The notes below the pieces were generated by a model. The model was given only the letters and a program-made list of their open reading frames with translations. It did no database searches and was not told the DNA's origin. A stretch of 64,000 nucleotides of DNA from positions 176,636 to 240,635 of the forward strand of contig BLLK01000055.1 of NCBI GenBank assembly GCA_021927905.1, given 5' to 3'. Origin of the DNA: Chaetoceros tenuissimus. Taxonomy: Eukaryota > Bacillariophyta > Thalassiosirophyceae > Chaetocerotales > Chaetocerotaceae. Each line of letters begins with the position of its first letter. Position 1 is the first letter of the stretch. A program made the position numbers and the translations under genes. Below are positions 53,172 through 64,000 of this stretch, piece after piece.

Positions 53172-54202
53172 TATTTCAATTATAATAAATAAATATGGTT
53201 AAATGAATGATGAATTACAATGGTGACGAGAAGTGTGATGTTATTGCAAAAGTGAGAAAAAACACAATGGCGCGCAGAGTGAAAAATGATGGAATCTTGC
53301 AATAACTTGCTATTTTAATATAATTATGACAGCTATTTTTTTCAAATCTATTTTTTAAACCTTCTTTGCTTCTCACGTCAATACAGGAGACATGCTCACA
53401 TGTGTTTGCCTCTTTCTCTCATATTGTTGATTGTTGTTGTATTGATGCGCGTTTGTGATTAAAGGGCTTTTGCCGAAAGGCATTAGCTCTATGTCTTTCT
53501 TATAGAATGTTGTGCAAATTGGTGCATATACAATTCGTCTCCACAGGTTGGAGAATGAACCTATTTTAGAGACTGGTCACTCAAAACAAAAAAAATACAA
53601 TACACAACAATCAACAGTATTGTTAGAACGCTGGACAATCAACAGTATGATTACAATGCACAATGTTGTCGTAGCGATCGCCAGTGCAGAGGACATGGAC
53701 TTGACTAAAGTATTCAGGGTAGTATCTACATTCGGAATGACTGCTGTGACTTTTTTGAATAGCAAGATTATCAAATCAAGCGAAAATACACGCCATCCTC
53801 CTTCTCACAGCTTTTATCTATTTCTTTCCAGAGCATTTATACTATTTTAGATATTTACAATAGCCTTTCCCATGTACGAAACAAGAATACTTTATCCTAC
53901 CAGGCTCCTACCTATGTCCATCGACAAACGTCAGCCACTCAATGTCAACAGCTGCTGTACGTACCAAACCACTTTACACACTGAGCAATAATGAACCTAT
54001 TTGAATTGAAATACAACTTCATCTTTCTATTAGTAAACAACTTGTTTCTTTTCCCCAATTCCAACAAACATGATAGATTTAGACACCATTTCTCACCCAA
54101 ATCCACAGCTCACTAGAACATGTCTTCTTCACAAAAACACAATTTGTTCAACGAATAACGAACACATTACGAGACTCATCAGGTCAGACCCTCATTATTC
54201 TC
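53172..54202. other. Intergenic region upstream of the MULE transposase, no clear terminal repeat
   Basis: About 1 kb, AT-rich. A pair of short inverted strings (53,424-53,444 and 53,598-53,616, around TTGATTGTTGTTGTATTG) is present, but I could not match either to sequence beyond the transposase. The 112-codon ORF at 53,512 has no protein-like features. Confidence 0.35.
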
Positions 54203-57200
54203 ATGGAAAGTTTTCCTAAAGAACTTCCTTATGGGCAAAATGGTTCCAATAACGGTTCATGTTGGACGCTCTTTGATTACTTTATATGCGAGGATGCAGA
54301 TATTTCCAAGGATCCACCGAGTAATAACTCTAATACCATGAAATCTGTTTATTCAATTATGAGGAAAGCCTGTGATTGTATGCCCTATACGACTTCCAGC
54401 AGCGTTCCATCTTCGACCGATCCAGCCAAACTCAGAAAATATGATAATTGCCAGTTGTTTAAGAAATTTGATTGCCAATATCCTGGTTGTTCGTTGAAAT
54501 ACGCTGCGTTTAGGGTTAAAGGGGCTATTGCAATTTATACTCATGGACGACATGATCATAAGCCTCACACCTCTCGTCATGGTCTCAATCTTTGGATAAA
54601 ACAATTGCTTTTGAAACAGCAAAGTCCAGACAATAGAAACCCGTGTATGTCCGTTTTTAATTATTTGAAAAATATAGAGCGATGCACTGATCCTGAGGAA
54701 GCAAGTAGGCATAACAAAACTCATCTTCTTCATGGCGTCGTGGTGAATGGTGGCTTGAAGAGACAAATTGATCAAGCTTGGAATACTTTGAAGAATGATC
54801 CAAAGTGGCGTATTAACGTTTCAAATGTCTGTTTGAAAATTGGTAGTTCAATGGAGTCGCTTATTAATTACATAAACTCAGATGGTCGAAAAATGGAAGT
54901 TGACAAATTTGCCTCTATTACCTCAAAGGAATTAGAAGAAATGAGTAAGGAAGAACTGGATAAGATAATTATTTTGGACACTGACATCGGAGAAAACGAG
55001 GATCATAGCTACAAATATATTATTTGGTCAACAAAGCGAAATTTAATCATTATCGATGATATCATTGAGATGTCGAAGACAAGACTTGTTGGGATACAAT
55101 TCGAGTCTGATTTTGCTCATGATATTGTTAACAGCTATCAAGTAGGTAATCTTGGTGTATCAGATCTTTCAAAACGATACCATGCTCTAATATGGGCCAT
55201 CTCAGTTACCGAAAATCAAACTGTTGCTTCGAAGATGACTAAGCTTATAGTTACAATTTTGAAGAAGCGTAGGCATATTCCTCACAAACAGCCTTTCGGA
55301 AAAAGCTGCATGACAAGAGACAAGGAATTATCAGATGGGTCGCTAGCTCTCAAGGCGGCAGTTGAGAAAACCGATGGTGTTGATCATGCTCTATGTTTGC
55401 CGCATATGCTAAGGTGTAATTATTCGAAAAGCGGAAAGGGTCATGGAAGGTACGTCGCACTGCTGTATACACATACTCTAACATTACATCAAGCATTGAC
55501 TAATACTTTACATTTTTAAAGTGGAACAAAAGGTAGCTGCCTTAGATATCTTAAAAGTAAAGGTGTTCGCGAAGAAGACATTGGTACAATTTGTGCCGTA
55601 TTTCTTTTGATTAGATTCATATCAACTGAAATGGAATGGAAACAGCTACGCCCTCTATGGGAAAGAGAGTGTATGGAACTTTTACAATACCTTGATTCGA
55701 AATTAGAAGAGGTAATGGATCATCTATTTGGTCATTACTTTGCCTTTGACCTCAAATGGGCATACATTCATGAAGACGGTGAAGTGCATTCAACAAACGG
55801 ATTAGAGAAGGGATGGGACGTTCTCCGTGGTGAGGTCGACCATTTACAAAAAAACGATCTGCTCACCAAGAATGATTCCAGACTTTCATCGCTACTAACT
55901 GCTACCTCCCAATGGAATCATAGATTGCACAATAAACCCTTTGTCAAAGCTCCATTGCAGCATAAATGCGATTGGGACGCGATCAACGAATTTCGTTTGG
56001 AATTCCCATTCGAACTGTGTCTGTCGGTGTGTTACTCACTTGACTCTCAAGAATTAGTGACTTCATTCGAAGTCGATGACGATAGACATTCCTATGTGTT
56101 CTATTTCCCTTCCGAAGCTATCATTGAACGCTGTCGTTCAGCTATTGATCAAAAGACTAACCCGATGAAATCGCATAGACCTTCAAGAAACCAAGCAACG
56201 ATTACCAGGGTGTCATTTGATAACAATACAGGAGTTCAAGTAGCATTTCAAGATACTGTCAACCAAGCTCTTTATCGTGAGTCAAGCTCTTTCATATTTT
56301 ATTACCTCATATTCATTCTTATAGTATACTCACATTTGCATCTAGATGAACATCCCTATGTTGAACCGTCTGAGGATACTTTTAAGTACATCTCACGGAG
56401 AATTTTCCGTGTGAAAAAAAACATTATATCTAGGAGACTTACTGCCAGACAGAAAAATCTCAATCAAGATGTAACCGCTGGAAGATATGAGCCTACAGAA
56501 GCAAGTGAAAAGGAGAGCTTAATTGACCTACTAAAGAATATGACTGATGAAAAGTTATAGACGACGACCTTGAAGGAAATCAGGAACATTAAACTTTCGG
56601 ATGAAGAATCAGATTCCAGTGCTGAAGTCTCAATGCAAACAGCAAGATCTCATGTCAACAGTACAAGTCATACTTTACATCGTCGTGATATGGAAGAACG
56701 CAACACACATGGCTTTTCCGAGAAATGGAACGAGAAATCCCCTTTGCAACCGACTCCAAAGAAGATAGATAAAAAAAAGACTCCTTCTAGAGCCTCGAAC
56801 GAAAATGGTAGTAATTCTCTACATTACATTCAAGGACAGACAAATGGCAACTTTTGCAGGACCTATTTTAAACGATGGAAAGGAAGAATATTTGTCAGAT
56901 GCACATGTGATGAGCATCGCATTGACGGAACCTGCTGGCACGAGAAATTTGTTGCATTACTTTTTGGTAAAAGGTATCCTCCACTAGAATGTGTTGGCCA
57001 AGACGAAGCTAAAGGTTGGGCTGACATCAGGGATGAGCTCATTTCTCTTTTGAAAGAGAAAAATATTATTTTCAATGGCAGAGGGAAAGAATGTTCATCC
57101 AAGCCTCCAAAAACTGACCCGTTTGAGCGTACAGAAGAGGAAGTACGAATGTCATTGAACCTTGTTTCCCAAAATGCAAACATTACTGATTCACCTGAAA

Positions 57201-57892
57201 GCATGGATCATTCCTCCTACTCCAAGTCTAACGTGGACGTCCTCCACAACAAATCAACAGAGGAATTACAGCAACTACTTAATTTGAAGATTATGCAATA
57301 TAACCTTGCCAAAAAAGGTTGTAATAAGTCTACAGAAGGAAAAGATGAAGATGACCAAAAGAGACAAGAGATGATTCGTAAGATTCGTAGTTATGAGGTT
57401 GGAATACCTCCAACGGAGTCCGCATCAATTGATGGCCTTCGTAATGTCCATGAGTCTCTGGGTACCTCAAGCAACGTACCTCAAGTAATGGAGACTGGTG
57501 TCTACCATGCTTCTATTGGTATCCTTCCAAACGTACCTGGGCCACAGCTTGGATCGAACAACCTTCAAAATGCATCGAACTTTCAGTTTAATTCAATTCA
57601 CATGCCTCAAGTACAAAATGGTACATTTGGCGTACCTCAGGCACAGTTTCCACCTCACGGGATTTATGGATCACATAACAATTTCAACAGACAATTTCAT
57701 GGCAATTGGTACAATATGCAATTTCCTTCACAACCAACGACTGTATTCCAACCATACCCGCAACCATTTAATCTTTGTATTCAAAACCATTTTGTGCAAC
57801 CACAGAATGGAATAGCTGAGAACAGTGAGATAAATAATACAAGTGAATCTCATGACGAAACAGCAACTAAAACGGACAAGAACACTAAGTAA
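54203..57892 (+). CDS. Mutator-like (MULE) transposase, one in-frame TAG
   Basis: Exons 54203-55449, 55522-56276 and 56346-57892; introns of 72 and 69 bp (GTACGT...TAAAG and GTGAGT...ATCTAG), the second also translatable. Domains in order: a FLYWCH/WRKY-GCM1-like zinc finger (CQLFKKFDCQYPGC, then GRHDHKP), then the MULE DDE core with D303 (ESDFAHDIVNSYQVG), D378 (SDGSLALKAAV), C398-x2-H401 (LCLPHML), and an STNGLEKGW segment carrying the expected catalytic Glu. A SWIM zinc finger (CTCDEHRIDGTCWH, about 56,900-56,941) follows, then a Pro/Gln/Asn-rich tail. A single TAG at 56,558-56,560 interrupts the frame between the DDE core and the SWIM finger; the frame continues unchanged after it. It is otherwise well preserved. 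Cut-and-paste transposition is the family role. Terminal inverted repeats were not found by eye. Confidence 0.8.
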
Positions 57893-60300
57893 TATGAGAG
57901 AACAATATCTTTACCGTGAAAATCTAACTTGTATACAATTTCTTACATACACCTACCTCTACTTGGTACATCAAACAATGACTAAAGTAGTAAATATGCC
58001 TTGATTTACCTCGTAGTTCATACAAAATAGGCAAATAAGTAGTACCTCGATCTACTACGTAGTCCTTAGGAAATATATAAGTAAGAAACAACTGTGATGC
58101 CTTGATCTACTTCGTAGTCCGTAGGAAATATGTAGTAATATTTTGGTCAACTTCGTAGTCCGTAGGCAAAAGGTTAGTGTAGTCATACCTCGATTTGTTT
58201 CATAGTCCGTATGCAGGGGAGAAGTAAGAAGGTACTCAAGTAATGAACGAGGTTGAAGTGTACTTCGTCATGCAAAAAGAGATCGAGGATTATAGTAATA
58301 CTTCGAAGAAATTCGCAGTCCGTAGATAATAGAAAGTGAGAAGAAGTAGTGAACGAGATTGAAGTATAGCTTCTTGTTGTAAAAGAGAAAGAGGATTATA
58401 GTAATGCCTCGAATAAATTCGCATGTCGTAGACAAAAGGAAAGTAAGAAGTTACTCAAGGAATGAATGAAGTATAAGAGTAGCTTCACATATACCTCGAT
58501 CTGTTTCGTAGTCTGTATATAGAGGAGAAGTAAGAAGGTACTCAAGTAATGAAAGAGGTTGAAGTGTTTTTTCTTGTTGTAAAAAAGAAAGAGGATTATA
58601 CTAATGTCTCGATCTGTTTCGCAGTCCGTAGGCAATAGGTAAGTAAAGATAAAACAATCGCTTCATCAACCTAAATGAAAATGATGATTACAGTTATATC
58701 TCGATGTAGATCGTAGTCTGTAGTAGAAAGGTAAGTAAGAAGTTACTTGAGTAATGGCAGAGGTAATGAAGTCGCTTCATCAACCTAAATGAAAATGATG
58801 ATTACAGTTTATACATCGATGTAGATCGTAGTCTGTAGTAGAAAGGTAAGTAAGAAGGTACTTGATTAGTAGCAGAGGTAATGAAGTCGCTTCATTTACC
58901 TAAATGGAAATGTTGGTTGCAATTATACCTCGATGTAGATCGTAGTCCGTAGGTAATAGTAAAAGAATAAGGTAATTGAGTAGTGGCAGAGGTAGAGAAG
59001 TCGCTTCATATACTGAAAAGAAAATGATGATTGCAGTTATACCTCGATGTAGATCGTAGTCCGTAGGTAATAGAGAAGGATGAAGTTACTTGAGTAGTGG
59101 CAGAGGTAGAGAAGTCATGTCATCTATCAAAAAGAGAATGATGATTGCAGTTATACCTCGATGTAGATCGTAGCACGTAGGTAATAGAGAAGGAATAGAG
59201 AAGGAAGAAGGTACTTGAGTAATGGCAGAGGTAGAGAAGTCGCTTCATCTATCATAAAAAGATAATTGAGTAATGGCACAGGTAGAAAAGTCGCTTCATA
59301 TACTGAAAAGAAAGGTACTTGAGTATTTGCAGAGGTAGAGAAGTTGCTTCATCTACCGAAAAGAAAGTTACTTGAGTAATGGTAGAGGTAGAGAAATCGC
59401 TTCATCTATCAAAAAGAGAATGATGATTGCAGTTATACCTCGATGTAGATCGTAGCACGTAGGTAATAGAGAATGAAAGAAGGTACTTGAGTAATGACAG
59501 AGGTAGAGAAGTCGTTTCATTTACTGAAAAGAGAATGATGATTGCAGTTATATCTCGATGTAGATCGTAGTCCGTAAGTAATAGAGAAGGAATAGAGAAG
59601 GAAGAAGGTACTTGAGTAATGGCAGAGGTAGAGAAGTCGCTTAATCTATCATAAAAAGATAATTGAGTAATGGCAGAGGTAGAGAAGTTGCTTCATCTAC
59701 CGAAAAGAAAGGTACTTGAGTAATGGCAGAGGTAGAGAAATCGCTTCATCTATCAAAAAGAGAATGATGATTGCAGTTATACCTCGATGTAGATCGTAGT
59801 CCGTAGGTAATAGAGAATGAAAGAAGGTACTTGAGTAATGACAGAGGTAGAGAAGTCGTTTCATCTACCGAAAGGAGAATGATGATTGCAGTTATATCTC
59901 GATGTAGATCGTAGCACGTAGGTAATAGAGAATGAAAGAAGGTACTTGAGTAATGATAGAGGTAGAGAAGTCGTTTCATTTACTGAAAAGAGAATGATGT
60001 TTGCAGTTATACCTCGATGTAGATCGTAGTCCTTATGCTATGGAACTTGTTTCAAAAAGAGAAAGAAGATTGAAGTAATACTGCATTTATTTCGAAGGAA
60101 ATGGGCAATAGGTAAGACAGAAGATACTCAAGTAATGAATGAGGTCGAGGAATCTCTTCTTGTAGTAATTTCAAAAGAGGATTGTAGTCATACCTCAATT
60201 TACTTCGAAGTCTTTAGATAATAGAATAATAACAAGCTTCTCAAGTAATGAATGAGGTTGAAGAGTCACTTCTCTTTATGAATAGTAAAGGCTGAACATG
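57893..60300. repeat. Degenerate 115-bp tandem repeat array
   Basis: A core CTCGATGTAGATCGTAGTCC or close variant recurs at about 58,698, 58,813, 58,927, 59,041, 59,156, 59,438, 59,552, 59,782, 59,896 and 60,011, spaced by about 115 bp or multiples. Each copy also has GGTACTTGAGTAATGGCAGA and GGTAGAGAAGTCGCTTCATC strings. From 57,990 to 58,650 and after 60,050 the copies are more diverged (CCTCGATCTACTTCGTAGTC forms). Open frames across it are by-products. Confidence 0.85.
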
Positions 60301-60438
60301 GCCTATCACTAAGGTGGTTGATATCTACATTCATAAGTTATGGTTTGTGTTGCGTTATAATTAAAGGTACTACTTCGTTTGGTCAATATTTCACGCGATA
60401 AAAGTCAAACTTCTGATTGCTGTAGAATGGATAAGAAT

Positions 60439-61602
60439 TCATACACCATAGTGTGCCATGATTGCTTTTTTGGTTTTGTATTGAGATACACAAGCTTGAG
60501 ATACGTACTGTCTATATGCTGGGAACTGGATTGTATTCCCGATGCGTGTAAAGCGTATAGTATTCTGATTATCATGAGCAATCATCATTAAGAGTTCAAA
60601 GGAGCCCGGTGGACAAGAATACAAACCTGCAAGCTTCTTTGTATGCAATCGGATCATATCGCTATCATACGAAATTTCATACTTCGAAGGAATGGCTTCC
60701 CAAACAATTGTTTTGGAACTGAGAAATGCTTTTACTTTCCCGACAGTTTCCACTTTGAATAGAGTGGAATCACCTCTTGCAGAAAACGGGCTAATAGAGT
60801 TGGTAGCAAGAAAGCCTCTATAGACGTCGACGATAAGATTGTATTGACGTTTCACAACCTCATGTTTGGTAGGAACACTTCTATAAACGCCTCCTCCTTC
60901 AGAAGTAGGAAAGATGTGCAAATGAGCATTGGAGTGATAATAAACATCGGAAGGCAATTCGAGATATCTATTATCGTTTTGAGCACGAAGATTGAAGTCA
61001 CCAGGGGAAGAGGCATCGAGGTTGGGAACATTCAAAGCTTCGAGGTAGTTGCGGTGTTGTTCAAGTGTCATGATATTGATATTGGTAGCACGTGGTTGTC
61101 TCTGTGGAGTAATGATGGCATTGACATTTGTAGGAGTCACTACTGGTTGCGGAGGCGCATTCAGAACTTGATTCAGTAGATCTTCAACTTGTCTACGAAT
61201 ATGTCTTTCTTGAGCAATGCGATTAGTCATCTCTGCATTTCTATGAACCTCTCTATGGAGCTGATCAGTTAATGTTTCTTTCTCGTTTCTCAATGCTACA
61301 ATGGTTTGCTCCTTCTCATCATTATCACGCTCAACACGATTGCAGTGTCCTTGTAGTTCGCGATGATTAGAGCGTAGAAGTTCATGTTGACAGCGCAATG
61401 CAGTAACTTCATCGGAAAAATAGTCAGCTCTCTTGGTTTCTGCATTAGATACATTGATCACAACCTGAACACGAGAATCAGTGCATGGGGTGAGGAGATA
61501 ATCGCCCTGTAGCACATTGTGGCCATTGTAATGAAGTTTGGACGACATGATATTCTTATTCGATAAAAAAGATTTTATGATACGAAGAATGAACATGATC
61601 AT
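60439..61602 (-). CDS. Orphan coiled-coil protein
   Basis: 387 residues, single exon. A long charged heptad-like stretch (about 55-145: RADYFSDEVTALRCQHELLR through DQLHREVHRNAEMTNRIAQE) predicts a coiled coil. A short Pro-rich linker (APPQPVVTPTNVNAIITPQR) precedes a C-terminal globular part with HSNAHLHIFPTSEGGGVYRS and SCPPGSFELLMMIAHDNQN. The first ATG gives a hydrophobic start (MIMFILRIIKSFL); an internal ATG 18 codons on (MSSKLHYNG) may be the real start. It is not recognised as any family. It lies at the other side of the 115-bp repeats from the MULE gene and converges on it, so it could be an accessory ORF of the same element or an unrelated host gene. Confidence 0.65.
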   Translation of the reverse strand: MIMFILRIIKSFLSNKNIMSSKLHYNGHNVLQGDYLLTPCTDSRVQVVINVSNAETKRADYFSDEVTALRCQHELLRSNHRELQGHCNRVERDNDEKEQTIVALRNEKETLTDQLHREVHRNAEMTNRIAQERHIRRQVEDLLNQVLNAPPQPVVTPTNVNAIITPQRQPRATNINIMTLEQHRNYLEALNVPNLDASSPGDFNLRAQNDNRYLELPSDVYYHSNAHLHIFPTSEGGGVYRSVPTKHEVVKRQYNLIVDVYRGFLATNSISPFSARGDSTLFKVETVGKVKAFLSSKTIVWEAIPSKYEISYDSDMIRLHTKKLAGLYSCPPGSFELLMMIAHDNQNTIRFTRIGNTIQFPAYRQYVSQACVSQYKTKKAIMAHYGV

Positions 61603-63025
61603 CCCATCCTAAAAAGCATCATCGTGGATATTCTTCCATGACTATATACTCCTAGGAGTATTGGAAGGAGTTTTATCAAATGAATATCGGAGTATGGAAG
61701 GTATTCGTTGTCATTTGTTCTTTATTATGAGAAATGAAACGTGTAAAGCATTAGTAAAAACTGTGATGTACTCCATTTCTTCTTCACCGTGAAAGGGAGG
61801 CTCTTTCAGCGATAAATGACACCTTTTGTTTGACTAAAGTAGATGTTTATTGACACTAGCGTGGACTCCGACGTGGAACGACATCACGTTACGGGAATAG
61901 ATTTTTGAACCTGTTTATTAGGCTAAATTTGTATAAATGCTGAGAAAAGGGTCGATAAATTTAGCTACAAGAAAAATGGAAATCCACGAAAACATACGCT
62001 GTGTTGCAATTCTGAAGAAAAACTACCACAGCAAGTCTAATTGCATCTTGACAGGAGTACTAGCCATTAATTATAGCGTTCCTCCTGTCAATGAATGCAT
62101 TTGTTTTTACCAGAATTACTACTATGATCTTATAAGCAACACCTTTCTTCTCAAATGTGCCGTTTCGAAACACTTTTCCATATATTTCTCATCATCGAGA
62201 GAGAACTACTTGTTTCGATTTCTTACGTATAAACTACAAAGTCCACTTACAGCATCACTTTTGCACATAGGATGGTCAATAGCAGTATATCCAAGCATAG
62301 CTACTAAATCGCTTGAAAATATGTAGACAAATATGCTTTTTGGATCTTTTACTGTTGTAGCATTTGTTTGAAAAGGCAGCAAGTCATGAAATTTTTCAGA
62401 ATAAAAAATATTTGTGGCATGTGTAGCTTCTGTTCACTAGTATCTTCATCTATAGTGAGGCGAGAAAATGGAGCGACAATACAATATGACTTATACATCG
62501 TCAGTACCAAGCGATTTTTACATTGACACCACCCTTGCAACAGAAGTATCAAAAAGATCGAAAACTAGTAGTTCAGATCTTGCACTTGCTAATGAAATGT
62601 TTTTGACGGCTGTCGGGCAGGTTTGAATCTTTTCTTTTTGGTTTGTAGCCAAAAGATTGACGAGACATTATTTCGCATCACTCCTGTGCTAGACTGATTT
62701 GGTATATTGACTGAGTGAGTGGATGCAAAATGGTTGTCTTGCTGTTTGCTTGGTTCTTAAAAAGCAGGTGTAGATATATGTAAAAATATATTCATATGTA
62801 GCATATGTTTTCGAAGCTGATTTTAGTGTAGGAAATAGGAAGGGCGATAAGATTCAGCAATTGTAGCAAGTCTGAATTACCAAGAGCATCAAGGAAGATG
62901 CTTTTTATCACATAATAGCATGTGGCTTCTGATTGCTGCTCGCTCAACATGATGATTACATCCGTTCGTATTTCTGTAGCTTTCTCTTCTCCTCCTACGT
63001 AACTCCCCTCGTCTCACTATTCATA
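61603..63025. other. Mostly non-coding; possible ankyrin-like remnant
   Basis: No supported gene. A perfect 16-bp palindrome ATACTCCTAGGAGTAT lies at 61,646-61,661. On the minus strand near 62,320-62,230 a short stretch reads AMLGYTAIDHPMCKSDAV, similar in style to an ankyrin repeat, but it runs into stops. The 129-codon plus-strand ORF at 61,937 covers the same DNA and has no protein-like features. Confidence 0.3.
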
Positions 63026-64000
63026 TGTATCCACTATAGTCCTTGTTAAGAGAGATTGCATCATCTATAATAATGATAAGATTTACTATCTAAAATTATT
63101 ACGTACTGTACTGTATCCATCACTTCAACTTCTTTTTGTAAACATGGCAAGGCATACTTTGAATCATTCGATCTTATTTTAGAGTGAATGCACTTTCGAA
63201 AGGTCAAAATCATTTATCTGCAGACAACAATTCTTTGAAAAGTATCAATAGCTGATTCAGATTGTGCCCAGCCAAAAGGTAGGATCTGAGTCGAGTCACA
63301 AGCATCAAATACCTTGAAAGGTCCGATACTGGCAACATAGCCAAGGCTGGTGTAGGATTGAACGATGATGAACTCTTCTTCATCAAATCCTTTCTCTCTC
63401 CCCTGGATTGAGCACGATGCGCTTATGCAAACCAACAATTGCTATCCCATGAAACGTTTTCTACAATTCTGTAACAAGTCTTTCAATGTTTGGATTCATG
63501 ATATGAAAAGCTTGGATGTGCATTCTGTCGTACTTTGATGTGATTTTCTACAGAAATCTATCCTGCTTTTGATCGTTCACACATGCAGCTGCTTTACCCT
63601 TTTTTGTCTTCTTCAAAATTTACCTAGTCGGAAAGAACTGGTACTGGATGATTGCACTTGTGCTTATTTCCAACTTCTGCATACAATTCAGGCGTAATCT
63701 GTTGTAACCCATTGAAAGTAATCAACAAGAGATGATACTAATGACTTCTTTGGTTTTCACTGTCAAGACATTGAATAACCAATTGCATCGTGCCTAAGTA
63801 ACTGGGAGCACGTGCTATAATTCAAGTTCCATATTCAACAGCATCAAATACCTGAGAAAGGTCCGACACTACGAACAAAGCCAAGGCTGGCTGGTGTAGA
63901 ATTGAACAACAATGAAGTCTTCTTCACCAAATCCTTTCTATTTATAGAGTCAGTGATACCAATTTGGAGTCATGACAAGAAAATGCCACCCGTAGTTTCG
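63026..64000 (-). repeat. Second copy of the 48.5-kb segment, with family R fragments
   Basis: 63,026-63,540 is nearly identical to 48,497-49,010. The remainder (63,540-64,000) continues as family R remnants: TPELYAEVGNKHKCNH (about 63,690-63,640), a broken LGTMQLVIQCLDSEN-like block and a second RKDLVKKTSLLFN-like block. It carries stops and frame changes. It is cut by the right edge of the window. Confidence 0.7.

Noticed and set aside
53424-53616. Short inverted strings around TTGATTGTTGTTGTATTG as a MULE terminal repeat
   Set aside because: Both arms lie on the same side of the transposase, and no partner was found beyond 57,892 or 61,602.
57893-60300. CRISPR-like array
   Set aside because: The ~115-bp repeats are degenerate throughout, there are no unique spacers, and the genome is eukaryotic.
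61937-62326. 129-codon plus-strand ORF
   Set aside because: Composition is like translated non-coding AT-rich DNA and no motif is visible; kept only as part of the spacer description.

Overview
The window is eukaryotic nuclear DNA, most likely from a diatom or a related stramenopile. Genes are AT-rich and intron-poor, with short introns (about 65-210 bp) bounded by GTAAGT/GTACGT donors and TAG/CAG acceptors. Tudor-like domains of the 'ARVAKYF...G.V..Y' type and Pro-Ser-rich extracellular linkers also fit that group. The genus is not certain. There are no bacterial operons and I see no rRNA, tRNA or CRISPR.

Layout. (1) 1-2,250, left flank: the 3' part of a RING-finger gene, an inverted remnant of a SART1-like gene, a remnant of an unidentified repeated gene, and the last exon of another gene cut off at about 2,250. 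(2) 2,250 to about 48,500, a tandem segmental amplification: three full units (2,250-15,638; 15,639-28,511; 28,512-40,998) and a fourth, partial and partly divergent unit (40,999 to about 48,500). In order, each full unit carries a Tudor-like gene (-), a decayed unidentified gene (-), a SART1/Snu66-like splicing-factor pseudogene (+), a small gene (-) divergently paired with a large acidic-repeat gene (+), a decayed membrane-protein-like remnant (-), a broken ABC-F ATPase (+), and a two-exon SET-domain gene (-). Unit 1 alone carries a 483-bp TA-flanked MITE. Unit 4 stops after the acidic-repeat gene, whose C-terminus there is replaced by a KOW/Tudor-like region.

(3) 48,500-53,200: a segment repeated at 63,000, a three-exon gene with a P-loop/sulfotransferase-like body and a Pro-Ser-rich C-terminal module, and a single-exon 2-oxoglutarate/Fe(II) oxygenase-like gene. 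(4) 54,200-61,600: a near-complete Mutator-like (MULE) transposase gene with one in-frame TAG, then about 2.3 kb of degenerate 115-bp tandem repeats, then an orphan coiled-coil gene on the opposite strand. (5) 61,600-64,000: mostly non-coding, ending in a second copy of the segment seen at 48.5-49.2 kb.

The genes that look functional inside the array (SET, Tudor-like, and the divergent acidic-repeat/small-gene pair) are co-amplified with clear pseudogenes. ABC-F lesions are shared by all three full units, so those passengers broke before amplification. Differences between units are distributed as a mosaic (units 1 and 3 agree in one tract, 2 and 4 in another, 2 and 3 in most others), which points to gene conversion or unequal exchange. 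The acidic-repeat protein and its divergent small neighbour appear to share one otherwise unrecognised domain. This is the best candidate for an undescribed gene system here.
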